Below, one piece after another: positions 8,340 through 16,446 of a stretch of 64,000 bases of DNA (position 1 is the first letter of the stretch; every line of letters begins with the position of its first letter). The position numbers were made by a program, and so were the translations under genes. The notes beneath the pieces were generated by a model. That model ran no database searches, was not told the DNA's origin, and saw only the letters and a list, made by a program, of their open reading frames with translations. Source of the DNA: Heyndrickxia sp050281185 (lineage in GTDB: Bacteria > Bacillota > Bacilli > Bacillales > Bacillaceae_C); NCBI RefSeq assembly GCF_050281185.1, contig NZ_JBNNWS010000018.1:1-64000 (forward strand), given 5' to 3'.

Positions 8340-8816
8340 CCAAATAGTCCTCCGTTTATTTTATTATAATTCAATTTAATCTTATTTAGGGACTATTTCG
8401 AAGGAAACTCTTCTACACTTTTATTCACGAGTCTTGCAGATATAAAGCTTAATAAATAAAGAAGTTATCTATTAACAGCTATATTAGGTATTAAATAATT
8501 TTATAAAGAAGTGATACCCGCATGCTGAGTGTAGTCAATGTCCTCTACCTAAATGAAGATTTAATCTCCAAGTAGTCATTTAGAAAAGATAATCAAAAAA
8601 GTCTAATCTTGTAGGTAAAGGGATTATACAAAGTGTAATAGCCACTCTCGAAATAAATTAGAATCTAAAAAATAATTATAGTTTTTAGAAAATATAGAAA
8701 AATATATAGATATTGTAAATTAAACCCCGTATAATAATAGTGACTAGTCCCTGTACGACATATTTTTTATAAAAAACTGATTAACAATAGGGATAAAATA
8801 TCAAAGGGGGTATTAT
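8340..8816. promoter_or_regulatory. Divergent intergenic region with a candidate promoter for the TRAP-TAXI genes
   Basis: The 477-base gap between the leftward asparaginase unit and the rightward transporter is very AT-rich. CCCCGTATAATAATAG near 8724-8739 supplies a good TATAAT -10 box for the transporter, with TAGATA 17 bases upstream as a poor -35. AAAGGGGG precedes the binding-protein ATG. No gene was seen here other than the small frame at 8247-8339. Confidence 0.4.
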
Positions 8817-9827
8817 ATGAGAAAGAAACGAACAGTTGGTTTAATGACATTCTTATTGTCGTTGATGGTTGTCATTGCAGGTTGCAGTGGGAGTGGTGGG
8901 AAGAAAAACATTGCCATAGGTCCACCAGCAAGTGAAACTCAAACTATTTCACATTTAATTTTAGATGCTTATGGTATTGGGAAAGATGATTACAAAGCGT
9001 TTCAAGAAGGTTTTGGTGACGCTGCAGATGGAGTTCAGGATGGAAATATAGATATATCCATCGGTATTTTGGGTTTACCAACTGGTAGTATTGAGAGTTT
9101 ACAAGCTGCATCTGGGGATGTTAAAATGCTGAGTTTATCAGATAAAGCAATTAAACATATTGAAGAAAATAGCGGATATAGGCGATATACGATACCGAAA
9201 AATTCATATAAATTTTTGAAGAATGATGTGGAAACGGTTACAGCTTATGCCATATTAGTAGCGAATACCGATACCATTGATGAAGAACTTGGATATGAAA
9301 TAACAAAAGCGATGTTTGATTATGCAAGCGAAAACACGCATGCTCAAGCCGTACATACGACCCTTGAAAATGCTTTGAAGGGCTCCGAAGGGCTCCCTAT
9401 TCATCCAGGTGCAAAGCGTTACTTTGAAGAAAAAGGCTTGAAGATGGATAATCCAGTAGCTACGGTAAAAGCAGATTCTACAAAGCGCAAAAAAGAGTTT
9501 ATTTTAGGGACAGGAAGCCAAGGAGGAACCTACTATCCTCTTGGTGGTGAAATGGCGAATATTTGGAATAAACATCTGAATGGTGTAAACATCACAAATA
9601 CCGAAACTGGAGCGTCGGTAGAAAATCTTGCCACAATCGGTAAAGGACACATGGATCTTGGGATGACAGTACACGTTCCAGCCTTAAATGCTTGGGAGGG
9701 AAAAGCCGATTTTAAAGATGGCAAAGTTGAAAATATGGCGTTTATTGGTCATATTTATCCTGAAGTCGTTCAAATTATTACTCGTGAAAAAACAGGGATT
9801 AAAAGTTTAGACGATTTAATGAAGTAG
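8817..9827 (+). CDS. TAXI-family TRAP transporter solute-binding lipoprotein, circularly permuted
   Basis: This is a 336-residue lipoprotein: the signal peptide ends in IAGC (Cys23). Normal TAXI proteins begin with a GTGGxxGTYYPxGG segment and reach the GNPGS/GPPxS segment only after an LDDLKG motif. Here the order is reversed. Residues 29-210 (KKNIAIGPPASETQ to IHPGAKRYFEEKG) are the usual second half. After a linker (LKMDNPVATVKADSTKRK), residues 228-336 (FILGTGSQGGTYYPLGGEMA to KTGIKSLDDLMK) are the usual first half. The break lies exactly at LDDLK|GKK, and total length is normal for the family. The frame is fully open, with AAAGGGGG before the ATG. It should bind substrate outside the membrane and feed the fused permease 72 bases downstream. 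Ligand unknown. Confidence 0.88.
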   Translation: MRKKRTVGLMTFLLSLMVVIAGCSGSGGKKNIAIGPPASETQTISHLILDAYGIGKDDYKAFQEGFGDAADGVQDGNIDISIGILGLPTGSIESLQAASGDVKMLSLSDKAIKHIEENSGYRRYTIPKNSYKFLKNDVETVTAYAILVANTDTIDEELGYEITKAMFDYASENTHAQAVHTTLENALKGSEGLPIHPGAKRYFEEKGLKMDNPVATVKADSTKRKKEFILGTGSQGGTYYPLGGEMANIWNKHLNGVNITNTETGASVENLATIGKGHMDLGMTVHVPALNAWEGKADFKDGKVENMAFIGHIYPEVVQIITREKTGIKSLDDLMK

Positions 9828-9834
9828 ATGTAAT

Positions 9835-9884
9835 GAGGAAGGTGCCGTACACAGGTACGAGCCCCTTCCTCCCATTTTATTTTA
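9835..9884 (+). terminator. Hairpin between binding protein and permease, probable attenuator
   Basis: GAGGAAGG (9835-9842) pairs with CCTTCCTC (9864-9871), with an inner GTAC/GTAC stem, and is followed by CCATTTTATTTT. It lies between the abundant binding protein and the permease in one transcription unit, where a leaky terminator would lower permease expression. Confidence 0.6.
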
Positions 9885-9899
9885 ATAGGTGGTGTTTAA

Positions 9900-11858
9900 G
9901 TGAAAAATATGGAACAAGTAGATACTCGAGCACTTTTAGAAAAATATGATAAAGAACATCAGTATCGACTGAAGCTAGGCAAGTGGGTATGGTTAGTCAC
10001 CTTTTTAGGAGTAGCATTAACATTATTTCATTTATATACAGGATATTTCGGAACGATGCAAACCCAAATACAAGGCGCAGTCCACTTAGGTACTGCACTT
10101 GGAATGATATTTTTACTATTTCCAGCTAAAAAAGGATTACAAAAAAAGCAAAAAACGGTTCCATGGTATGATGTGTTATTTGCTTTTACCTCCCTTTATG
10201 TTACATATCATAAAATTTTCTTTTTTGATTCATTATTACAAAGTAGAGTTATAGGTTATAGTACAGTCGATATGATTATATCAATTTTAGGAATCCTCCT
10301 TGTATTAGAAGCAACAAGAAGGACAGTCGGATTACCGATCATTATCGTTGCTAGTGTAGCTATCTTATATGCGATATTCGGAAAATTCATTCCAACCGAT
10401 ATTCTTTCACACCCAGGGTTCTCCTTAGAACGTACAGCAACCAATCTATGGTACCGAGAAAGTGGTGTGTTTGGTACACCTGTTCAAATTTCCGCAAAGT
10501 TTATTTTTCTTTTCCTTTTCTTCGGTGTGATACTTGTCCAAACAGGGATCGGACAATTCTTTAACGATATAGCCTTCGCCATAACAGGCAGATTCACGGG
10601 TGGTACTGCCAAAGCAGCTGTAGCGGCAAGTGCTTTGCAAGGGATGATATCAGGAAGCTCTGTTGGAAATACAGTTGCATCGGGCTCTTTCACGATACCA
10701 ATGATGAAAAAAGCAGGCTTTAAACCGGAATTTGCAGCCGCAACAGAGGCATCTGCTTCTACTGGCGGACAAATTATGCCACCGTTAATGGGAGCTGCAG
10801 CTTTTATCATGATGGAATATTTAGGCGTTCCCTATTCTTCCATTATGCTTGCGGCGGCAATACCAGCTGTTCTTTATTTTTCGGGGATATTTATGGGAAC
10901 CCATTTTGAAGCGAAAAAGCTAAAGATTTTCGGACTACCAAAATCTGAACTACCTAGTTTTAGAAAATTAATGGCTCGGAACGGATTTATGCTTATTCCA
11001 CCTATTATTATTATCACGACACTTTTAGTTGGATTTACTCCACAGCGAGCTGCATTACTAGGTGTCGTTTCTGCCTATTTAGTTAGCCTCGTTAGAAAAG
11101 AAACGAGAATGAACTTCAAACAAACGATTAATGTTTTAGAGCAAGGTGCTCGTGTTGCATTACCAGTTATTGCGGCTGTTGCGACGGCAGGTATTATTGC
11201 CGGAGTTGTTAGTATGACTGGATTAGGTTCAAAATTTGCTGCAGGTATTATAGCATTAGCTGGAGGACATCTCATATTCGCCTTATTTTTCACTATGATT
11301 GCTTGCCTTATTCTTGGCATGGGTCTTCCTACCACTGCAAACTATGTAGTAACTGCATCTGTCGCTGCGCCAGCTCTTATCAATGAGTTTGGGCTTGCAC
11401 CAATTGCCGTTCATATGTTTGTGTTCTATTTTGGTATTGTCGCGGATATTACACCTCCTGTTTGTTTAGCTGCGTATGCTGGCGCAGGGATTGCAAGGGC
11501 CAATCCGTTTAAAACAGGAATGATTGCGGTAAAATTAGCCATCGCAGCTTTCATCATTCCATATATATTTGTGTACAATCCCATTCTAGTATTAGTAGAT
11601 GTATCCCTATTTAAATTAATACTTGCGATTGTAACAGCAATGTTGGGAATGATGGCAGTAAGTAGTGCGATGATTGGCTTTTTCATGAAAAAAGCATATT
11701 GGTGGGAGAGAGTTGTTTTGTTTGTTGCTGGGATCATGCTAATTGCACCACAGCTTATTAGTAGTTTAATAGGAATTTGTGTTATAGGGATTATCTGGTT
11801 TATTCAAAAACGTAGGAAAGATAATGTGGGGAATGATTCTATTCAGGTAAGTGTGTGA
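9900..11858 (+). CDS. TRAP transporter permease, fused 4TM/12TM (DctQM) subunit of TAXI type
   Basis: This is a 652-residue polytopic membrane protein. The first four helices (residues about 25-200) correspond to the small DctQ-like subunit and the remaining about 12 helices to the DctM-like channel subunit. Typical segments are SGSSVGNTVASGSFTIPMMK, EASASTGGQIMPPLMGAAAF and MGLPTTANYVVTASVAAPAL, the last two being the TRAP large-subunit signatures. Fusion and length (about 630-700) fit the TAXI branch. The GTG start follows AGGTGGTG. It pairs with the permuted binding protein just upstream and should drive sodium- or proton-coupled uptake of an organic anion. Substrate not evident. Confidence 0.92.
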   Translation: MKNMEQVDTRALLEKYDKEHQYRLKLGKWVWLVTFLGVALTLFHLYTGYFGTMQTQIQGAVHLGTALGMIFLLFPAKKGLQKKQKTVPWYDVLFAFTSLYVTYHKIFFFDSLLQSRVIGYSTVDMIISILGILLVLEATRRTVGLPIIIVASVAILYAIFGKFIPTDILSHPGFSLERTATNLWYRESGVFGTPVQISAKFIFLFLFFGVILVQTGIGQFFNDIAFAITGRFTGGTAKAAVAASALQGMISGSSVGNTVASGSFTIPMMKKAGFKPEFAAATEASASTGGQIMPPLMGAAAFIMMEYLGVPYSSIMLAAAIPAVLYFSGIFMGTHFEAKKLKIFGLPKSELPSFRKLMARNGFMLIPPIIIITTLLVGFTPQRAALLGVVSAYLVSLVRKETRMNFKQTINVLEQGARVALPVIAAVATAGIIAGVVSMTGLGSKFAAGIIALAGGHLIFALFFTMIACLILGMGLPTTANYVVTASVAAPALINEFGLAPIAVHMFVFYFGIVADITPPVCLAAYAGAGIARANPFKTGMIAVKLAIAAFIIPYIFVYNPILVLVDVSLFKLILAIVTAMLGMMAVSSAMIGFFMKKAYWWERVVLFVAGIMLIAPQLISSLIGICVIGIIWFIQKRRKDNVGNDSIQVSV

Positions 11859-11882
11859 AGTTTTTATTTAGATGAAGTAAGA

Positions 11883-11926
11883 AATAGTGAGAATGGGTAC
11901 TAGCCCTTCCCACTATTCATTTTTTG
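11883..11926 (+). terminator. Terminator after the TRAP permease
   Basis: AATAGTG (11883-11889) pairs with CACTATT (11911-11917), with inner GGG/CCC pairing, followed by CATTTTTTGG. It ends the transporter operon and echoes the layout of the hairpin at 9835. Confidence 0.7.
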
Positions 11927-12033
11927 GAACCTGATTTTTATCAAAGTCAACGAGATAAGGAATGACTTTGCAACTTAACAGCCAATATAAAAAACGCCTT
12001 ACTTGTCCTTTATGGAAAGTAAGGCGAATTAAT

Positions 12034-12891
12034 TTATTCTTTTTTCTTTTGAAAAATATCAAAATGACTCCAAATATCCTCTAAAATTTCCAATCGATCA
12101 GTTATATCTTCTTGCTTTTCTTTACCCACAAACATTATTAATGCATTTATTAGGCTTAATGGTGCTACGAAAGAATCGATAAAACTTGGCATTTGGCTTG
12201 ATGCTGTAAGTGAAATATCAGCATGTGCGATGAGTGGAGATAAAAAATTATCCGTGATTGCGATTGTTGTTGCACTTTTTTCCTTGGCAAAAGCAAACAT
12301 ATTAACGGTACTTTTCGTATATCTCGAAAAACTAATACCTATTACGACATCCTCTTTACTTAAATTGTATAGTTTTTCTGATGATGTCTCTACCGATTGC
12401 AAAAGTTCCGTGTTATTCAAAATAATTTGAAGATAATATTGTAAAAATACCCCTAAAGAAGTAGCACTACGGTTTGCTATTATATATACCTTTTTTGCCT
12501 TTAACAGGCAATTAACCGCTCTATAAAAAGCATCTAGATCCAGTGTCTCCATTGTGGATTTTATGTTTGATAGATCATCTTGAAAAATCTCGTATACTCC
12601 TAATCCTTCATTACTGTATACTTTTTTAGATATTTTTAACCGCTCAGTTGTTGTTAGCTGCTGTTGAACAGAATCTTGCATATATTGCTGAAGCTCAGGA
12701 TAACCGGAATATCCAAGCGAGGTTGCAAAACGTACTACTGTAGCATCGCTAACACCTGCCATTTTCGCTAATTTTCCGACTGTTAAAAATGGAACGGTTG
12801 TAGGGTTTTCTAATATATATGTAGCTATTTTCAAGTGAGACTTGCTCATTCCCTCTAGTTTTCCGGCGATATTTTGATAGACGTTTATCAT
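12034..12891 (-). CDS. RpiR/MurR-family transcriptional regulator
   Basis: The N-terminal HTH_6 domain spans residues 1-77 (LEGMSKSHLKIATYILENPT, then GKLAKMAGVSDATVVRFATS). A C-terminal SIS sugar-isomerase-like domain follows (VYIIANRSATSLGVFLQYYL, then VVIGISFSRYTKSTVNMFAF). I chose ATG 12891 (MINVYQNIAG) because AAAGGAG lies about 12 bases upstream. An in-frame start 18 codons earlier has no good site. The regulator sits between the transporter and the aminotransferase, so it probably controls one or both in response to a phosphorylated or amino-type ligand. TGAAAT-N4-ATTTCA at 14672-14687 is a candidate operator. Confidence 0.87.
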   Translation of the reverse strand: MINVYQNIAGKLEGMSKSHLKIATYILENPTTVPFLTVGKLAKMAGVSDATVVRFATSLGYSGYPELQQYMQDSVQQQLTTTERLKISKKVYSNEGLGVYEIFQDDLSNIKSTMETLDLDAFYRAVNCLLKAKKVYIIANRSATSLGVFLQYYLQIILNNTELLQSVETSSEKLYNLSKEDVVIGISFSRYTKSTVNMFAFAKEKSATTIAITDNFLSPLIAHADISLTASSQMPSFIDSFVAPLSLINALIMFVGKEKQEDITDRLEILEDIWSHFDIFQKKKE

Positions 12892-13023
12892 TAAAATAAA
12901 AGCTCCTTTTTGTATTAAAGCAATTTTTAAGTATGTCCCATTCATTTTTTTACATATTCATTATTTTTACATTAATTTTTACTATCCCTATCTGTCAAGT
13001 GTATTAGCGAATATTATGTAAAA

Positions 13024-13075
13024 TTAAGAAAAGACTGACCAAAGTTAAAAACACTTTGAATCAGCCTCTTTTTTT
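13024..13075. terminator. Bidirectional terminator after the aminotransferase gene
   Basis: CTGACCAAAGT (13035-13045) pairs with ACTTTGAATCAG (13053-13064), with T-tracts on both strands (CTCTTTTTTT on plus, TCTTTTCTT on minus). It lies directly after the aminotransferase stop. Confidence 0.65.
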
Positions 13076-13087
13076 AAAATTACCAAT

Positions 13088-14461
13088 TTATTTTAATACC
13101 CTTCTAATCGCTTCATCATGCGCTTCTACTGTACGTGCTATATCTTCTTTTGTATGAACCACCGACATTGAATAACGATTCAGTGGCTTTGAATAAATCC
13201 CTAACTTCAATAATTCATAGTCAATTTCTTTTCTTAATTTTGTATTTGTCTTATTCATATCACGATAATTTTTAATCGTACCTTCAGCTAAAATAATATT
13301 AAAAATACTGCCCATTCCGATTGTTTGCATTTCTAAACCATAATTTTTATAAACATTCTCTAATTGTTTACGTAAAGTATTTGTTTTGGAAAACAACTTT
13401 TCCATCGTTCCCTCTTGTTCTAAAACATTAATTGTCGCTAAACCTGCAGCAAGTATCGTTGGATGCCCATTATATGTTCCGCTATGGAACAACACATCCT
13501 CTTTATTTGCATTTTCTGCACCTGCAGTTAAAATGTCGCGTCCACTATTAGGTGCACTGATCATCATTATTTCTCGCTTTCCACCAATTGCTCCAATTGG
13601 AAATCCGCCTCCAAGTACTTTTCCTAGTGCTGTTAAATCGGGTTTAATACCATAATTTGTTTGAGCTCCTCCTATTGATACCCTAAATCCTGTTTTTACT
13701 TCATCAAAAATGAGGACAATATCCAGCTCTTTTGTTATTCTTCGAAGTCCTGCCATAAACTCTTGCTCTGCTGGAATGAAGCCGCCTTGTATAGGTTCAA
13801 GAATAACTCCTGCAATTTCATGTGCATGTTTACGTAATATTTGCTCGGTTGCTTCAAGATCATTAAACGGAAGAATGATCGTATTCTCAACATAATAATC
13901 CGGAATTCCTCTTGATTCTGGAACTGAATTAGGCGATTGTGCAGTTCCAGATTGATCCATTTCAGGATTTACACTTAAAAGAACTTGATCGTATCCGCCA
14001 TGATAATGTCCTTCAAATTTAGCTAGTTTTGGTTTTCCTGTATAAGCCATAGCTGTACGAATTGCGAGAAGGGTCGCTTCTAACCCTGAATTTGTATAAC
14101 GTACCATTTCAACACTTGGATATAAATCAATCAGTTTTTCTGCCATTGTAACTTCTAATTGATGTGGAGTACCGAAGATCGTCGTACCTGCCTCTAGTAA
14201 TTGGTGGTTTACTGCATCCAGTATCTTTTGATGTCCGTGTCCAAGAATAAGTGCTCCATAACAAAGTAAATAATCAATATATTCATTTCCATCTACATCA
14301 AATAACTTACTTCCTTTTCCTTTTTCCATCACTAATGGGTGTGGAGCAAAATATTTAATATTTGCTGTAACTCCCCCTGGAATCACTTCGCATGCTTTTT
14401 CAAATAGTTTCGCCGATGTCTTTGTTTTTTCAAAAAGGATGGAATTACTTTCTACTGTCAT
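13088..14461 (-). CDS. Class III aminotransferase, glutamate-1-semialdehyde aminomutase-like
   Basis: This is a PLP enzyme of about 457 residues. Visible segments are GGVTANIKYFAPHPLVMEKG, YTNSGLEATLLAIRTAMAYT (cofactor phosphate region), KFEGHYHGGYD (typical of the GSA aminomutase branch), LIFDEVKTGFR (Asp of the PLP pyridine contact) and ALGKVLGGGFPIGA (Schiff-base Lys). I chose ATG 14461 because GTGAAAAAGGAGC gives an AAGGAG site about 9 bases upstream; the earlier GTG overlaps that site. It is probably not the heme enzyme HemL, since it stands in a transporter/RpiR context, and more likely degrades an imported amino compound. Substrate is inference. Confidence 0.85.
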   Translation of the reverse strand: MTVESNSILFEKTKTSAKLFEKACEVIPGGVTANIKYFAPHPLVMEKGKGSKLFDVDGNEYIDYLLCYGALILGHGHQKILDAVNHQLLEAGTTIFGTPHQLEVTMAEKLIDLYPSVEMVRYTNSGLEATLLAIRTAMAYTGKPKLAKFEGHYHGGYDQVLLSVNPEMDQSGTAQSPNSVPESRGIPDYYVENTIILPFNDLEATEQILRKHAHEIAGVILEPIQGGFIPAEQEFMAGLRRITKELDIVLIFDEVKTGFRVSIGGAQTNYGIKPDLTALGKVLGGGFPIGAIGGKREIMMISAPNSGRDILTAGAENANKEDVLFHSGTYNGHPTILAAGLATINVLEQEGTMEKLFSKTNTLRKQLENVYKNYGLEMQTIGMGSIFNIILAEGTIKNYRDMNKTNTKLRKEIDYELLKLGIYSKPLNRYSMSVVHTKEDIARTVEAHDEAIRRVLK

Positions 14462-14506
14462 TTTCAATAGCTCCTTTTTCACAGTATGAGAAATTTATTT
14501 TTCTAA

Positions 14507-14518
14507 TGAAAAATTTCA
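14507..14518. promoter_or_regulatory. Possible second RpiR-type half-palindrome
   Basis: TGAAAAATTTCA is a 12-base inverted repeat 46 bases upstream of the aminotransferase start. It resembles the stronger site at 14672-14687 but with a 2-base spacer. Confidence 0.25.
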
Positions 14519-14671
14519 AAATAATGATTTCATTACCGAATTACATGGCATACATTTGAATTTTATGCAGAATTAACAGATGCATTTTATCTATTGAAAA
14601 ATGTAAAGTTTTTATTCTTTATAAATCCTCCTTATAAAATTTAAATATATATTTCTTTGTTACAAATTTTA

Positions 14672-14687
14672 TGAAATAAATATTTCA
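14672..14687. promoter_or_regulatory. Candidate RpiR-type operator
   Basis: TGAAATAAATATTTCA has perfect TGAAAT/ATTTCA arms with a 4-base spacer, flanked by A and T that extend the symmetry. It lies about 210 bases upstream of the aminotransferase start. The remainder of 14483-15000 is AT-rich with no supported gene. Confidence 0.4.
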
Positions 14688-15000
14688 TTGTCAATTGTTA
14701 TTTGTTTATTTACTTACACTAATTTTTAAATTCAGAATATATTTGTGGTTGTTTTACAAGTTTTCAAAAGAAACAATGTACATAGAAATTCTGGAAGTTA
14801 TGCCATCGAGGCAGTTAGTATTTTTTGGAAATGTTGATTGAAAATATTATGATACCGTGGTTTCCTGCGATTGCTTTTCACGGCTTACCGATAGTGAGGA
14901 AAAAAAGTGTGAGTTTTAGCATAAATGAATCCATTACCTTACTAGAGAAAACGCATTGGTATTCCTACTCGATTAATTTCTAGGAGTGAATGAGGATGTT

Positions 15001-15043
15001 AAAAAAAACCATCAGCAGGAAATTTTTTTCCCTACTGATGGTT
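15001..15043 (-). terminator. Strong terminator after ybaK
   Basis: On the minus strand AACCATCAG (15043-15035) pairs with CTGATGGTT (15015-15007), and an uninterrupted T8 follows (15008-15001). Confidence 0.8.
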
Positions 15044-15100
15044 ATTTATATTAATGTATTAAAAAGATGTGGTCACTCTGATTGTTTACTAGGCTATAAG

Positions 15101-15577
15101 TTAATTTATGACCTCGTCAAAATTTGCTCCTGTTACATTTTTCAATTCTTCTACACTTATTTCTATCTGGATTCCAATTTTTCCACCGCTGCCGACAATT
15201 CGTTCAAAACCGGATGCACTATGGTCAATAAATGTAGGATATTTCTTTTTCATACCGATTGGGGAGCATCCGCCGCGAATATATCCTGTCCACTTTTGAA
15301 TATCTTTAACAGGCAGCATTCCAACTTTCTTCTCACCAGCAGCTTTAGCTGCCTTTTTCAGATTTAATTCAGCTTCTACAGGAATCACATATACATAAAT
15401 TCTCTCTTTCTCCCCATAGGCAACTAATGTTTTATAAACCATGCTGGGATTCTTACCTATCTTCTTAGCCACAGAAACCCCGTCTATTTTGTTATCTTGG
15501 ATTTCATACGTTATGATATGATACGCTACTTTATTTTGATCGAGAATTCGCATGGCATTTGTTTTTGCTTTTGACAT
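15101..15577 (-). CDS. ybaK: Cys-tRNA(Pro)/Cys-tRNA(Cys) deacylase YbaK
   Basis: This is a 158-residue YbaK/EbsC-type trans-editing protein that hydrolyses Cys mischarged on tRNA-Pro. Diagnostic sequence includes SVAKKIGKNPSMVYKTLVAY, VIPVEAELNLKKAAKAAGEK with the catalytic-region Lys, GYIRGGCSPIGMKK and FIDHSASGFERI. AAAAGGAG precedes the ATG. Length is normal. It is monocistronic with a strong terminator at 15001-15043. Confidence 0.9.
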   Translation of the reverse strand: MSKAKTNAMRILDQNKVAYHIITYEIQDNKIDGVSVAKKIGKNPSMVYKTLVAYGEKERIYVYVIPVEAELNLKKAAKAAGEKKVGMLPVKDIQKWTGYIRGGCSPIGMKKKYPTFIDHSASGFERIVGSGGKIGIQIEISVEELKNVTGANFDEVIN

Positions 15578-15801
15578 TTCTATTCTCCTTTTAAAAACCG
15601 TAAAGTAGTATGTCTTTCTAGATTAAAAAATAATGTTTATAAGGTCAAATTATTTAGCTACCATTTTCATCTATATCATTTTTGAAACCATTTGTTATAT
15701 CATTTGATTCCGTTTTTCCAGTTCTCCCTCCTGCAACTGATTAATATATTGTAAAAAGATCGAACCGCCTTTGACCCATTAATATAAACTGAGGTGAAAC
15801 C

Positions 15802-16365
15802 ATGTATTTTCTAAATTCAATTCCAGATGTTGTCCATTCTATTCAAAAAGCTTTTCATAAAATGTCTAACACTAAACGGCTTGTGATAGGAGCTATTTTC
15901 GCTAGCTTGTCTGCCATCTTCTCAGCAGCCGGAGGTTTTTTACCAGGAATCGGATATCTCATTAGTCCTTTAGCTACTGCACCAATTCTTTTTTGTTCTA
16001 TGCTTTCGGCGCCTATTGGATTTTTTTCATTTTTGGTTACGAATCTATTACTTCTTATTCTTCAACCAAGCGAACTTATGATTTTCCCATTTACAACAGG
16101 ATTGTTAGGGTTTGGAACTGGGATTGCCTTTCATTTTTTCAAAAAGAGACTAAGCATAATACTAAGTGGTGGGATAGTTTTAACTGCAGGAATATTCATT
16201 TTACTGTACTTACTCAAATTTCCGATACTAGGTCCCGCAGTTTCGAAAACGTTTTCTTCTACCACTGCAGGCCTCATATTGTTATTTTCTTTCTTTTATA
16301 GTTGGATATGGGTGGAAGTGGGTTTAGTGTTAGTAAAAAGATTAAAAACGATTATAACATCGTAA
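15802..16365 (+). CDS. Polytopic membrane protein, possibly an ECF transporter S-component-like protein
   Basis: This is a 187-residue protein with about five hydrophobic segments: residues about 28-50 (GAIFASLSAIFSAAGGFLPG), 55-75, 78-105, 118-137 and 150-178. The GGFLPGIGYLISPLATAPIL stretch recalls S-components of energy-coupling-factor transporters, but no substrate signature is seen and the match is weak. The ATG is preceded by GAGGTGAAACC. It faces ybaK divergently. Function unknown. Confidence 0.6.
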   Translation: MYFLNSIPDVVHSIQKAFHKMSNTKRLVIGAIFASLSAIFSAAGGFLPGIGYLISPLATAPILFCSMLSAPIGFFSFLVTNLLLLILQPSELMIFPFTTGLLGFGTGIAFHFFKKRLSIILSGGIVLTAGIFILLYLLKFPILGPAVSKTFSSTTAGLILLFSFFYSWIWVEVGLVLVKRLKTIITS

Positions 16366-16446
16366 CTTTCCAGACCACTCCAATAGAAGTCTTTATTTCT
16401 AAATATTCGTAGAAGGATCGTCCTCATTCCAAACGATTGAAAAGTG

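Noticed and set aside
10446..11737. Several minus-strand frames inside the TRAP permease
   Set aside because: They are shadows of the long permease gene and carry no ribosome binding sites or motifs.
13088..14461. HemL (heme biosynthesis)
   Set aside because: The protein is GSA-aminomutase-like, but lies with transporter and RpiR genes and apart from any hem genes, so a catabolic aminotransferase is more likely.
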